A stretch of 64,000 nt of DNA from Rhodococcus jostii NBRC 16295 (GTDB lineage: Bacteria > Actinomycetota > Actinomycetes > Mycobacteriales > Mycobacteriaceae), in contig NZ_BCWY01000050.1 in assembly GCF_001894825.1 (NCBI RefSeq), positions 1-64,000 of the forward strand, given 5' to 3'. The notes beneath the pieces are model-generated. The model had not been told where the DNA came from and did no database searches. It saw only the letters and a program-made list of their open reading frames with translations. The position numbers and the translations under genes were made by a program. Positions 35,606 through 46,500 of the stretch are shown here, one piece after another (the first letter of the stretch is position 1; every line of letters starts with the position of its first letter).

Positions 35606-35963
35606 CCCGCCGGTACAGGGCCTGGATGCTCGCCATGCACACCCCGTTCGCGTCCACCATCGCGATGCGGCGGTCGTTGGAACCGAGACCGAATGCGGTC
35701 GCGAAGTCCTGCGACATCGGACCCAGGTGCCGCACCGAGTCGTGATCGAAACCGTAGGTCCAGACGCTGAGCGGCATGTCGGCGAGGCGTTCGAGCACTT
35801 CGCCGGCAGTGGCGGGCGGTGTCTGGACGGCAATACCGCGCTTGCGGGTCAGGACGGAGTGAAACCACGCCAGCGGGTGGCGGGTACGGGCCGCAGTTCG
35901 CGCCCGCACCCGCCCCCGACGGGTGTCGACCCACACGGAGTCAGTCGGGGAGTTCGCCGACAT
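35565..35963 (-). CDS. Orphan S74 intramolecular-chaperone (tail-fibre-type) protein
   Basis: 132 aa. The C-terminal 70 residues match the peptidase S74/intramolecular chaperone of phage tail spikes: VWTYGFDHDSVRHLGPMSQDF, FGLGSNDRRIAMVDANGVCM, then ASIQALYRRVIALEAEVKRL as the terminal trimerising coiled coil. The N-terminal 55 residues are basic and carry no fibre domain. In phage the domain cleaves itself from a trimeric fibre; here the Ser of the usual self-cleavage dyad is not obvious to me. No other phage gene is nearby. Start ATG 35963 overlaps the 42-residue membrane peptide gene by 23 bases. Confidence 0.75.
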   Translation of the reverse strand: MSANSPTDSVWVDTRRGRVRARTAARTRHPLAWFHSVLTRKRGIAVQTPPATAGEVLERLADMPLSVWTYGFDHDSVRHLGPMSQDFATAFGLGSNDRRIAMVDANGVCMASIQALYRRVIALEAEVKRLRT

Positions 35964-36069
35964 CGTGCTTGATCGTCGCGTCACTGAGAAGGAGGCCGAC
36001 CCCGAGGGCCATGACGCCGATCCCGAGTCCGATTGCGGCTCCGCCGAGTCCGAGCATGATTCCGAGCAT
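35941..36069 (-). CDS. 42-residue membrane peptide upstream of the S74 protein
   Basis: ATG 36069 follows CAGGAG at good distance. The product is almost entirely one Gly/Leu/Met/Ile-rich hydrophobic stretch (MLGIMLGLGGAAIGLGIGVM and ALGVGLLLSD) with an acidic tail ending GELPD. Glycine-zipper spacing suggests helix packing in the membrane. It overlaps the S74-domain gene, so the two are probably co-translated. No family recognised. Confidence 0.6.
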   Translation of the reverse strand: MLGIMLGLGGAAIGLGIGVMALGVGLLLSDATIKHDVGELPD

Positions 36070-36169
36070 GTTTTCTCCTGTTCGTCGCTGGTGTGCGGGA
36101 TGTCGTGCCCCCCGCTTTCTGAACACCTACGACTCTCGCCGCTCCGGCCCTGCGAGATAAGACACCCCA

Positions 36170-36190
36170 GGGGTGGTGGAACACCACCCC
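36170..36190. repeat. Intergenic hairpin between divergent genes
   Basis: Perfect 9-bp inverted repeat GGGGTGGTG (36170-36178) / CACCACCCC (36182-36190) with a 3-base loop, in the divergent promoter region of the membrane peptide and the cupin gene. Could be an operator or a 5'-UTR structure; no other evidence. Confidence 0.35.
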
Positions 36191-36245
36191 CCCGGCCGCG
36201 GAGTGTAGAGCGACCACACCCCCGGACGCGGCGCCGGGCGGCAGA

Positions 36246-36698
36246 ATGGCGGGCATGACGGAATTACCGGAGTGGGCCCGGACCCTCGACCTCGCGCCTC
36301 ATCCCGAAGGGGGCTGGTACCGCGAGACGTGGCGCAGCGACGTCACGATCCCCGCCGCGAGTCTGCCGGCCGACTACCCGGGACCGAGGGCGGCCGGTAC
36401 CGCGATATTGTTCCTGCTGATGCCCGGTCAGCAGTCGGAATGGCACAGCGTGCGCAGCGCCGAGATGTGGCTGTACCACCGGGGCAGCCCCCTGCGGCTC
36501 GAACTCGGTGGGGACGGAAGCGAACCCGAGGATCCGGTCGCGCAGATCCTCGGTGCAGACGTCGCGGCGGGCCAGCAACCTCAACTGCTGGTCCCGCCGC
36601 GGCACTGGCAGCGAGCGAAGCCCGAGGGCGACGAACCGACTCTCGTCAGTTGCGTCGTGACCCCGGGCTTCGACTTCGCGGACTTCCGGCTGGCTTAG
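36246..36698 (+). CDS. Cupin family DUF985 protein
   Basis: 150 aa (147 if ATG 36255 is used). DUF985 hallmarks: LDLAPHPEGGWYRETWRS at the start, AILFLLMPGQQSEWHSVRSAEMWLYHRG (metal-ligand histidines of the cupin barrel), LVPPRHWQRAKPEG and LVSCVVTPGFDFADFRLA. Small stand-alone cupin, probably binding a metal and a sugar-like ligand; function uncertain. Its stop overlaps the stop of the converging aldo-keto reductase gene. Confidence 0.88.
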   Translation: MAGMTELPEWARTLDLAPHPEGGWYRETWRSDVTIPAASLPADYPGPRAAGTAILFLLMPGQQSEWHSVRSAEMWLYHRGSPLRLELGGDGSEPEDPVAQILGADVAAGQQPQLLVPPRHWQRAKPEGDEPTLVSCVVTPGFDFADFRLA

Positions 36699-37543
36699 GA
36701 GCCGAGCGTGTCCGGGTCGGGGCCGATCCGGCCGTCCGCGCGGGTGAGCGATCCGACCGTGTTGATCTCGTCGGGGGTCAACTCGAAGTCGAAGACGTCG
36801 AAGTTGGCGGCGATGCGCTCCGGGGTCACCGACTTGGGGATGACCACGTTGCCGATCTGCAGGTGCCAGCGGATGATCACCTGAGCCGTCGTCTTACCGT
36901 GTGCTGCAGCGATCTTCGCGATGGAGTCGTCCTCGAGGACGGTGCCCTGCCCCAGCGGGCTCCACGCCTCGGTCGCGATGCCCTTGCCGGTGTGGAAGGC
37001 ACGCAGGTCTGCCTGGTTGAACCGCGGGTGCAGCTCCACCTGGTTGATCGCGGGCACCTCGCCCGTCTCGGCGATCAGCCGGTCGAGGGTCGCCGGGGTG
37101 AAGTTGGACACGCCGATCGAACGCGCACGCCCGTCGGCCTTGATCTTCTGGAAAGCCTTGAACGTGTCCACGTAGCGGTCGGCGGACGGCACCGGCCAGT
37201 GGATGAGGTACAGGTCGACGTAGTCGAGGCCGAGCCGGTTCAGGCTGTCGTCGAACGCGCGGAGGGTGGAGTCGTAACCCTGGTCGTCGTTCCACAGTTT
37301 GGTGGTGACGAACAGTTCGTCACGGGCGATTCCGGAGTCGGCGAGCGCGCGCCCCACCCCGGTCTCGTTCTCGTAGATCTTGGCGGTGTCGATGCTGCGG
37401 TACCCGGCCTTCAGCGCCTCGGTGACAGCGGCGTGGCTCTCGTCGTCCGGCACCTGCCACACGCCGAAGCCGAGGGCAGGAATGCTGTTCCCGTCGTTGA
37501 GCGCGACCGTAGGTACAGGACTCTGTGCATTGTTGAAACCCAT
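36695..37543 (-). CDS. Aldo/keto reductase
   Basis: 282 aa NADPH-dependent oxidoreductase, (alpha/beta)8 barrel. Catalytic tetrad visible: Asp and Tyr in SIDTAKIYENE, Lys in VTTKLWNDD, His in LYLIHWP. Signature GRARSIGVSNFTPATLDRLI and C-terminal cofactor motif VVIPKSVTPERIAANFDVFDF. Closest to bacterial 2,5-diketo-D-gluconate-reductase-like AKR5 enzymes; reduces aldehydes or ketones, true substrate unknown. ATG 37543 is chosen because upstream residues are basic and unlike the family. Confidence 0.9.
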   Translation of the reverse strand: MGFNNAQSPVPTVALNDGNSIPALGFGVWQVPDDESHAAVTEALKAGYRSIDTAKIYENETGVGRALADSGIARDELFVTTKLWNDDQGYDSTLRAFDDSLNRLGLDYVDLYLIHWPVPSADRYVDTFKAFQKIKADGRARSIGVSNFTPATLDRLIAETGEVPAINQVELHPRFNQADLRAFHTGKGIATEAWSPLGQGTVLEDDSIAKIAAAHGKTTAQVIIRWHLQIGNVVIPKSVTPERIAANFDVFDFELTPDEINTVGSLTRADGRIGPDPDTLGS

Positions 37544-37682
37544 GGGACTGTGCAACCGGGCAACCTGACGAGATGTTCCCCGCCGTCTCAGAATGTGGAA
37601 TTTCGGGTGTCGTTTCGATACGACCGGGTAATCCGACGGCATCGGCGTTCAGGTGGTGACGCGCCCGGTGGAAGGGGCGGAC

Positions 37683-38276
37683 ATGGGCCTCGGGTACACA
37701 TTGGCCTATCGGTTCAAGATCACGCCCTGGGTGAAAGCGGGCCGGGTCTTCGGGAACCAGATCGAGACGTTGATCGATCCCTTCGACGCGCCACCGGGCG
37801 AGGTCCTCGACATCGGGTGCGGCACCGGTGACCATGCCATCGAGATGGCCCGGCGGGGGTGGCAGGTGACGGGGATCGACACCGTCCAGCTGGCCCTCGA
37901 CAAGGCGCGGTCCAAGGCGCGGAAGGCCGGCGTCGACGTGCGGTTCATGCACGCGGACGCCACCGACCTCGAGCATGCCGTCGGCCGCGGGTACCACCTG
38001 GTCCTGGACGTGGGGTGCTATCACGGGCTCAGCGACCACGACCGGGTCGCGTACGCCGAGAACATCACGACCGTGACCGAACCGCACGCCACCCTGTTGA
38101 TGTTCGCGTTCGGGCCGGGACATCGCGGCCCACTGCCGCGCGGCGTGTCCCGCTCCGACGTGGAGCGGACGTTCGAGAAGTGGAAACTCGTGTCGGACGT
38201 CGACGCCGACACCACGGGAATGCCGGGACCGCTGAAGAAGGCCGACCCCCGCTGGTTCCGCCTCGTCAAGCGGTGA
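37683..38276 (+). CDS. Class I SAM-dependent methyltransferase
   Basis: 197 aa. SAM-binding motif I EVLDIGCGTGDHAIEMARRG, acidic residue of motif II in VTGIDTVQLAL, motif III region VRFMHADATDLE, then LVLDVGCYHGLSDHDRVAYA. ATG 37683 follows GGAAGGGG; an in-frame GTG at 37653 is possible. The stop abuts the ABC-F gene. Acceptor unknown. Confidence 0.85.
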   Translation: MGLGYTLAYRFKITPWVKAGRVFGNQIETLIDPFDAPPGEVLDIGCGTGDHAIEMARRGWQVTGIDTVQLALDKARSKARKAGVDVRFMHADATDLEHAVGRGYHLVLDVGCYHGLSDHDRVAYAENITTVTEPHATLLMFAFGPGHRGPLPRGVSRSDVERTFEKWKLVSDVDADTTGMPGPLKKADPRWFRLVKR

Positions 38277-39932
<1,656 letters not shown>

Positions 39933-40259
39933 TCAGTCGCCCTCGGCCATGGGCGGCAGCGCCTTGACGAACGGCGGGTCGTAGTCGACCTTCCCCAGCT
40001 TCGCCGCACCACCGGGTGACCCCAGGTCGTCGAAGAAGTCGGCGTTCGCCTTGGTGTACTCGACCCACTGATCCGGGACGTCGTCCTCGTAGAAGATGGC
40101 CTCGACGGGGCAGACCGGCTCACAGGCACCGCAATCGACACACTCGTCGGGGTGGATGTAGAGCATCCGACCGCCTTCGTAAATGCAGTCGACAGGGCAT
40201 TCTTCGATACATGCCTTGTCCAGAACGTCGACACAGGGCTCTGCGATGGTGTACGTCAC
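39933..40259 (-). CDS. fdxA: 7Fe-type ferredoxin FdxA
   Basis: 108 aa. N-terminal cluster region [20 protein letters not shown] and second Cys motif [16 protein letters not shown], the pattern of [3Fe-4S]/[4Fe-4S] ferredoxins such as mycobacterial FdxA/FdxC. The length and C-terminal extension ([20 protein letters not shown]) match the actinobacterial group. Low-potential electron carrier for oxidoreductases or cytochromes P450. Stop codons of this gene and ABC-F are directly adjacent (convergent, no gap). Confidence 0.93.
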   Translation of the reverse strand: MTYTIAEPCVDVLDKACIEECPVDCIYEGGRMLYIHPDECVDCGACEPVCPVEAIFYEDDVPDQWVEYTKANADFFDDLGSPGGAAKLGKVDYDPPFVKALPPMAEGD

Positions 40260-40413
40260 GTCAGTAATCCTGGCCTTTCCTGCCGTCCGGCGCGAATCGC
40301 CTCCACTCTGCCACTCAATTCGCCACCGTCAACCTGTGGACGTCCGGCGTCACCTGGCCCCGGCCGAGTGGGTGATCCCATCACACCAGACACGCCGTCG
40401 CCGTTGTGCACGG

Positions 40414-40445
40414 TTGACAAACTGTTGGGTTTTCACAACACTTTG
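40414..40445. promoter_or_regulatory. Promoter and inverted-repeat operator of the XRE-ABC operon
   Basis: A TTGACA -35-like hexamer (40414-40419) overlaps an inverted repeat: CAAACTGTTG (40418-40427) and CAACACTTTG (40436-40445), 10-bp arms with one mismatch and an 8-bp spacer. It ends four bases before the ATG of the XRE-type regulator, so autorepression is a natural reading. The transcript would have a very short leader. Confidence 0.5.
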
Positions 40446-40449
40446 TTAG

Positions 40450-40755
40450 ATGAGCCCAGTACGGCGCGGGGACGCCCTCCCCATCTACAACCGCATCGGC
40501 GTCCTGCGCGCCGAGCGCGGGATGAGCCGGGCTCAGCTGGCGGGACTCATCGACGTCAATCCCCAGACCGTCGGCGCACTCGAACGCGGCGACCACTACC
40601 CGAGCCTCGACCTGGCGTTCCGCATCTCGTGGGTGTTCGAACTCCCGGTGGAGGCCATCTTCTCGCGCACCGAGTTCGGCCCGCTGTCCACCGAGCTGTA
40701 CCGCACCCACCGACCGCCGTCCACGACAGGAAGCGGGGAGAGTTCCCATGGCTGA
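40450..40755 (+). CDS. XRE-family HTH transcriptional regulator
   Basis: 101 aa. HTH_3 domain: IGVLRAERGMSRAQLAGLIDVNPQTVGALERGDHYPSLDLAFRI, followed by VFELPVEAIFSRTEF, as in the small regulators that precede membrane-protein/ABC-exporter operons in Actinobacteria and Firmicutes. Starts at ATG 40450 directly after the inverted repeat. Overlaps the membrane protein gene by 8 bases, so regulator and transporter are co-expressed. Confidence 0.9.
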   Translation: MSPVRRGDALPIYNRIGVLRAERGMSRAQLAGLIDVNPQTVGALERGDHYPSLDLAFRISWVFELPVEAIFSRTEFGPLSTELYRTHRPPSTTGSGESSHG

Positions 40756-41302
40756 GACCACTCTGATCGAGCGGTACCAGGGGTTCCGGACGCGCAGATT
40801 CCTCCAGAACGAAAGCCGTTACCGGACCTGGCTACCGGGCTGGCGGACGCGCAGCCGCAGACGAATCCTGGTGGTCGCACTCGCGGTCACGTTCGTGTTC
40901 ATGATCGCCGTCGGCATCGTGTGTCATTTCGACATGGTCGTCGGGCCGCTGCTGTGGCTGCCCGCATGCCTGTTCTTCTTCCCGCTGTGGACGATGCTCC
41001 AGATCGTGTCCGGGCGACAGGGGGACGCTCCGCGCGACGCTCTCGACGAGTGGGAGATCCAGCAGCGCAACAGCGCCCGGTCGATCGGACTCACGGTCAC
41101 CCAGATACTGACGCTCGCTCCCGCGCTGTACCTGATCTTCGTCGGCGCGCTGGACGGCGATCACGGCAACGTGCCGTACGCCGCCGGTCTGCTCGTCGTC
41201 ACCACACTGATGATCGGGGGCTGCACGCCCGCCATGATCCTCGGCTGGACACAACCCGACCCCGATCCCGACGACCTGGCCTCGGACCACCTGACCTCGT
41301 AG
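40748..41302 (+). CDS. Four-helix membrane protein of the XRE-ABC operon
   Basis: 184 aa. Basic N-terminus (about 1-38) then four transmembrane helices in two pairs: VVALAVTFVFMIAVGIVCHF, VGPLLWLPACLFFFPLWTML, LTVTQILTLAPALYLIFVGAL and YAAGLLVVTTLMIGGCTPAMILG; acidic C-terminus. No family recognised. The operon position suggests a partner or signal input for the regulator or transporter. Confidence 0.75.
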   Translation: MAETTLIERYQGFRTRRFLQNESRYRTWLPGWRTRSRRRILVVALAVTFVFMIAVGIVCHFDMVVGPLLWLPACLFFFPLWTMLQIVSGRQGDAPRDALDEWEIQQRNSARSIGLTVTQILTLAPALYLIFVGALDGDHGNVPYAAGLLVVTTLMIGGCTPAMILGWTQPDPDPDDLASDHLTS

Positions 41303-41333
41303 CAACCTCCGCCCTCCAGAACGGGAAGGACCC

Positions 41334-42230
41334 ATGTCTCACACCCTCACGATCGACGGCATCTCCAAAAGATACGGCGACGTCGTCGCACTCGACGACC
41401 TGTCCTTCGAGGTCCGCCCCGGCGAGATCTTCGGTTTCGTCGGCAGCAACGGCGCCGGCAAGACCACCACCATGCGCATCGCGCTGGGAGTCCTGTCCGC
41501 CGATTCCGGTGAGGTCCGGCTCGGCGGCAAGCCGGTGGACCTGGACGTGCGCCGCACAATCGGGTACATGCCGGAGGAACGCGGCCTCTACCCGAAGATG
41601 AAGGTCGGCAAGCAACTCGAGTACCTCGCCGAGCTGCACGGCATGTCCCGCTCCGCGGCGCGGGAAGCGGTCGCCCGCTGGACCGAACGCCTCGGCATCG
41701 CGGACCGTGCCGGCGACACCGTCGACGCGCTCTCGCTCGGCAACCAGCAACGAGTCCAGCTGGCCGCCGCGCTCGTCCACGATCCCGCGGTGCTCGTTCT
41801 CGACGAACCCTTCTCCGGGCTCGACCCCGTCGCGGTGGACGTCATGAGCGACGTACTGGTGGAGAAGGCGAACACCGGAGTGCCGGTGATCTTCTCGAGC
41901 CATCAGCTCGAACTCGTGCAGCGTCTGTGCCACCGGGTGGGCATCATCAGTCACGGCCGGATGCGGGCGGTCGGCACCGTCGACGAGCTGCGCGGCGGCG
42001 GCAACGCCCGACTGGAAGTCTACGCACCGGAGGCCCCCGTCGGCTGGGCCCATCACCTCGAGGGCGTCACCACCATCAGCCACCTCGACGGCCGCACCCT
42101 GCTGTCGCTCGATGCCGACGCGGACGATCAGCTGGTCCTCCACACCGCTCTGAAAACGGGCCCGGTGCACGAATTCTCGCTGCACAGGCCCACCCTCACC
42201 GACCTGTTCCGAGAGGTGGTCACGGCATGA
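41334..42230 (+). CDS. ABC transporter ATP-binding protein
   Basis: 298 aa. Walker A GSNGAGKTTT, Walker B AVLVLDEPFSGLDP, followed by VIFSSHQLELVQRL. The signature region reads LSLGNQQRVQLAAAL (LSxGNxQ), the variant found in NatA/DrrA-like drug or sodium exporters. C-terminal about 80 residues form the accessory domain. Couples to the permease that follows with ATGA overlap. Confidence 0.92.
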   Translation: MSHTLTIDGISKRYGDVVALDDLSFEVRPGEIFGFVGSNGAGKTTTMRIALGVLSADSGEVRLGGKPVDLDVRRTIGYMPEERGLYPKMKVGKQLEYLAELHGMSRSAAREAVARWTERLGIADRAGDTVDALSLGNQQRVQLAAALVHDPAVLVLDEPFSGLDPVAVDVMSDVLVEKANTGVPVIFSSHQLELVQRLCHRVGIISHGRMRAVGTVDELRGGGNARLEVYAPEAPVGWAHHLEGVTTISHLDGRTLLSLDADADDQLVLHTALKTGPVHEFSLHRPTLTDLFREVVTA

Positions 42231-43420
42231 GTGCCCCACTGAGTCCCGCCCGCGCGATCGGCCTCGTGGCCCGCCGCGAATTCCTCACACAGGTGGCGAA
42301 GAAGAGCTTCGTCGTCAGCAACGTCATCATCCTGCTCGCCATCGTCGGTGGCATCGTCGCGTACTCGCTGTTCTCGGGCGGCGACGACGAACGCGCGACC
42401 GTCGGACTCGTCGGCGACCAGGGCCTCGCGCCTGCCCTCGTCGCCACCGGAGACGCGGTCGGGACACCGGTCGACGTTCACCAGTTCCCGGACGAACAAT
42501 CCGCACGGGACCAGGTCGGCAACGGAGACCTCGACGTCGCACTGGTTCCCGGCGCCGCCGGATCCGTCACGGCCGTCACTGAATCCGAGCTCGGCGGGGG
42601 GCTCCGCACCGTGATCGACGCGGCCGTGGTGCAGCAGGCCCAGGCCGGCGCGCTCGCCGCGCAGGGAGTGGACCCCGCGCAGCTCGCCGAGGCGACCGGC
42701 CGGGCCGTCGTCACCGTCGACGCACTCGATCCGCCCGACCCGGAGAAGGGGCAGCGAGTGGCCCTGTCGATCGCCGTGGTCGTCCTGCTGTACATGCAGA
42801 TCATGATGTTCGGCATGTACGTGGCCATGGGTGTGGTCGAAGAGAAGTCGAGCCGCGTCGTCGAACTGCTCCTGTCGACGCTCCGCCCGCTACAGCTGCT
42901 GTGGGGCAAGGTGATCGGCATCGGCGCGGTGGGTCTCGTCCAGTTGACCGCCTACGGTGTCGCGGGTGTCGCCGCCGGACTCGCGACGGGCGTCCTCACC
43001 GTCACCGGAACGGCACTCGGTGTGCTGGCCGGCACGCTCGGCTGGTTCGTGCTCGGATTCGCGTTCTTCGCCGTCCTCTATGCCGCGGCAGGCTCGATGG
43101 TGTCCCGCCAGGAGGATGTCAACGCCACCGCGTCACCACTGATGGTCCTGATCGTCATCATGTTCTTCAGCGCCTTCTCCTCGGTGAGCAACCCGGACGG
43201 CACGCTCAGCAACGTGCTCAGCTGGATTCCGCCCTTCTCCGCGATCCTGATGCCGCTCCGCATCGCCGCCGGTGTGGCGTCCCCCGTCCAGGTGGTCGTG
43301 ACCATCGGCCTGATGCTCGCCGTCACCGCCGCGCTCAGCGTGCTGGCCGCGAAAATCTACCAGCGTTCGATCCTGCGGATCGGCAAGGTCGTATCGTGGA
43401 AGGAGGCGCTCGGCAGGTAG
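42227..43420 (+). CDS. ABC-2 type permease (NatB-like)
   Basis: 397 aa. N-terminal helix after LVARREFLTQVAKKSFVVSN, a large extracytoplasmic domain (about 45-175), then five to six helices starting VALSIAVVVLLYMQIMMFGMYVAMGVVEEKSSRVVELLLS, the family's conserved region. With the ATPase it forms an exporter; substrate unknown (Na+, drug or peptide). Last gene of the operon, 90 bases before the multicopper oxidase gene. Confidence 0.9.
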   Translation: MSAPLSPARAIGLVARREFLTQVAKKSFVVSNVIILLAIVGGIVAYSLFSGGDDERATVGLVGDQGLAPALVATGDAVGTPVDVHQFPDEQSARDQVGNGDLDVALVPGAAGSVTAVTESELGGGLRTVIDAAVVQQAQAGALAAQGVDPAQLAEATGRAVVTVDALDPPDPEKGQRVALSIAVVVLLYMQIMMFGMYVAMGVVEEKSSRVVELLLSTLRPLQLLWGKVIGIGAVGLVQLTAYGVAGVAAGLATGVLTVTGTALGVLAGTLGWFVLGFAFFAVLYAAAGSMVSRQEDVNATASPLMVLIVIMFFSAFSSVSNPDGTLSNVLSWIPPFSAILMPLRIAAGVASPVQVVVTIGLMLAVTAALSVLAAKIYQRSILRIGKVVSWKEALGR

Positions 43421-43509
43421 CGAATCCCCAGCGCACGGCCCAGTTCCCTGTGTAGTCTTCGAATCGTCGATCGATGCTGCTCAGCTGCCGTCGTGGAACG
43501 GGGAACCCC

Positions 43510-46500
43510 ATGGTCGTCCGTCGCAGGAAGCCGATCGTCGCGGTCGCGGTCGCCGTGGTCGCGTCCATGACGCTGATGTTCACGGCCTGCACGTCCGACG
43601 AGCCGACCACTGCGGGCGGCGGTGGCAACGCCGGCCCCGACGGCTCCCCCGTCGCGTACCAGGAGCCGGTCAAGCTGTCGAGCGAGAACGGAGTGCTCGA
43701 GGTCCGGCTGTCCGCCCATCAGGGGACGGTCGATCTCGACACCGTCTCGGAACCGGTGTCCAACTTCCTGCTCTTCGGATACGAGCTCCTGCAGGGCACG
43801 AGTTCGGACGGCTCGACCAGCGGCGACGACATCTACCCGGCACCGACATTGCGGGTCGACCCGGGTGAACGCCTGATCATCCACTACGACAACGATCTGC
43901 AGAACCTGACGGTCGAGGACTTCTACGACCCCGCCTTCACTCCGGCGGGCGGTGAGGTGCCGATCTACCCGCCTGCCCTCGCGTCGGCGCCGCTGAACCT
44001 GCACACGCACGGGTTGCACGTGAGCCCGGACGGCAACGCCGACAACGTCCTGCTCGACATCCCCGCCGGGATGGGCAACGTGTACGACTACGCGGTGCCG
44101 AAGGACATGCCGAACGGCCTGTACTGGTACCACAGTCACCGTCACACCCTGACCGCGCAGCAGACGTACGCGGGGCTCGCGGGACTGCTGGAGATCGGGC
44201 GGCCCGACGGCAACCTTCCCCTGGTGACGCAGAACGACGTACCCATTCGCGACATGGCGCTGCAGTACAACTTCGTCTTCGACCGTAAAGGCAACGGCCA
44301 CCAGCTGAACGACCCGAACTGGCCACAGTTCGTGTCCACGCTGAAGCCGCCGGAGGGGACGCAGCTCGCGGACGGCACGTACTCGCCGAGCCTGGCGCCG
44401 GTGAACTTCTCCGAGACTTCGGAGGGCTCCCGGTACGTCACCAACTGGTACGCCGGACCACTGTCCCCGGCCAACCATCGCGGCCAGAACCAGTTCGTGC
44501 CAGGCAATCTCCAGAGCTTCACCAGTGACACGACGAACGTTCCGGCGGATCCGTCGCTGCCGGACAACGAACGCGACGTGCAATACACCGTCAACGGGCA
44601 GTTCCAGCCGGACCTGAAACTGAAGCCGGGACAGACGGAGATCTGGGTGCTGGCGAACATCAGCGACTTCGCCTACATGCCGCTCAGGCTCACCGAAACG
44701 GCAACGGGCAATCATCCGAAGTTCTCCGTCGTCGGGCAGGACGGCAATCCGTTCACCCAGGTGCAGTTGCCCGTGGCCGGTGACGGAACCCGGCTCGTCA
44801 TCCCGCCCGGGTCGCGGTATGCGATCGCGGTGACGATGCCGGAGACTGGCGATCTGGTGCTCGACATGCCGCCGCTCGAAGGCGCGAAACCCGTCACCAA
44901 CCCCGGTGTGCTGTACACCAACGACGGCACCGAGAACCCGCCGGCCGTCCTGGGCACCGTGACCGTCGACCCGTCCGTGATCAGCTACGCCGACGGCTTC
45001 TTCACCTTCCCCACCCAGACCCTCCTCCACGTGACCCCCGACAGCGGTGACGGCACGACCACGCCGTTCGAGCCCGGCCAGAACCTCGACGCCTACACGT
45101 CCTTCGTGGACACGTCGGTGATGACACCCGACGTGAAGCGCACGCTGACGGTCTCCGGCGGGTTCGGCAACGAGAAGGCGAGCAACAGCGACCCGAAGGC
45201 CTTCACGTACGAGTTCGACGACAACACCTTCCCGAACATCCCGTTGATCCAGCCCAGGCTCAATTCGGTGGAGGAATGGACGATCACGAATCTCAACAAC
45301 GACGAGCATCCGATGCACATCCACGTCAACGACTTCCAGGTGATGGAGATCGTGGATCCCGTCGCGGGCACCAGGACCGGGGTGCAACCGTGGGGTGAGG
45401 ACAACGTCAACGTGCCCGCACCCGTGACGGACGCAAACGAGAACGCCCTCGTTCCGGCATCGGTGACGCTGCGCACCAAGTTCACCGAATACACGGGCAC
45501 CTTCGTGATCCACTGCCATCGCCTCAACCATGAAGACAACGGGCTGATGGCCACCGTCAACGTGATCCCCGAAGTGTCGACGTACGCGGTGGCGGTGCCG
45601 GGAACCCCGGGTACCCCCGCGACCGTGCAGGTCCACGACGGCAACGGCGACAAGGTGATCGCCGCCGTCACGCCGTTCCCGGCCTTCGAGGGCGCCCCGA
45701 CGGTGGCGATGGCCGATGTCAACGGCGACATGATTCTCGACCTCGTCGCCGGGACCGGCGCGGGCGTGGCACCGGAGGTCGTCGCCTACGACGGCAACGA
45801 CGTCGGCTCCGGCCCGTTCACCTCCGAACTGACCCGGTTCGCCCCGTTCGACGCCGGCTTCCACGGCGGCGTGACCGTCGCGGGCGCCGACATCGACGGA
45901 AACGCGCTGGCCGACAACATCATCGTCGGCACCGGCCCCGGCACCGAATCGCAGGTGAAGGTGTTCTCGTCGACGCTGCCCACCGAGAAGGGTTCGGTAC
46001 CCGAACCGTTCTCGGCCTTCACGCCCTACCCCGGATCGCAGTCCGGGGTCACGGTCGCGACAGGGCTGGTCGACGCCGCCTCGGGCCGGGCGAGCATCGT
46101 CACCGCCCCGGGTCCGGGAGAAGCGCCCCGGGTGAAGACGTTCCGCTACGACCTGTTCGAGCCGACCGCCGCCGCCGCATCGAACGGCAGCGCGGACGAG
46201 CACGCCGGCCACACCGGCGGGCCGCGAACGACATCGGAGTTCCTGGCGTTCGACGAGAGCTACCACGACGGCGTGTCCCTGTCCACGGGGTGGGTGGCCG
46301 GCGCCGAGGGCGGCGCGAAGAGCATCGTCACCGGCATGCTCGGCGGCGACGGCACGGTGCGGGTGTGGTCGAGCGGGTCGCGCCTCGACGGTGAACCGAG
46401 CATGTATCTCGAGAGCCCGAACCATCACTCCGACGGCGCCGTCGCCTTCACACAGATCGCGTCGTTCGCGCCGTTCGCCGGCGGCCCTCCCGGCATCGGC

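Noticed and set aside
43357-46428. 1023-codon minus-strand frame opposite the multicopper oxidase
   Set aside because: Composition (His/Arg/Val/Gly repeats) and lack of motifs mark it as the shadow of the oxidase gene.
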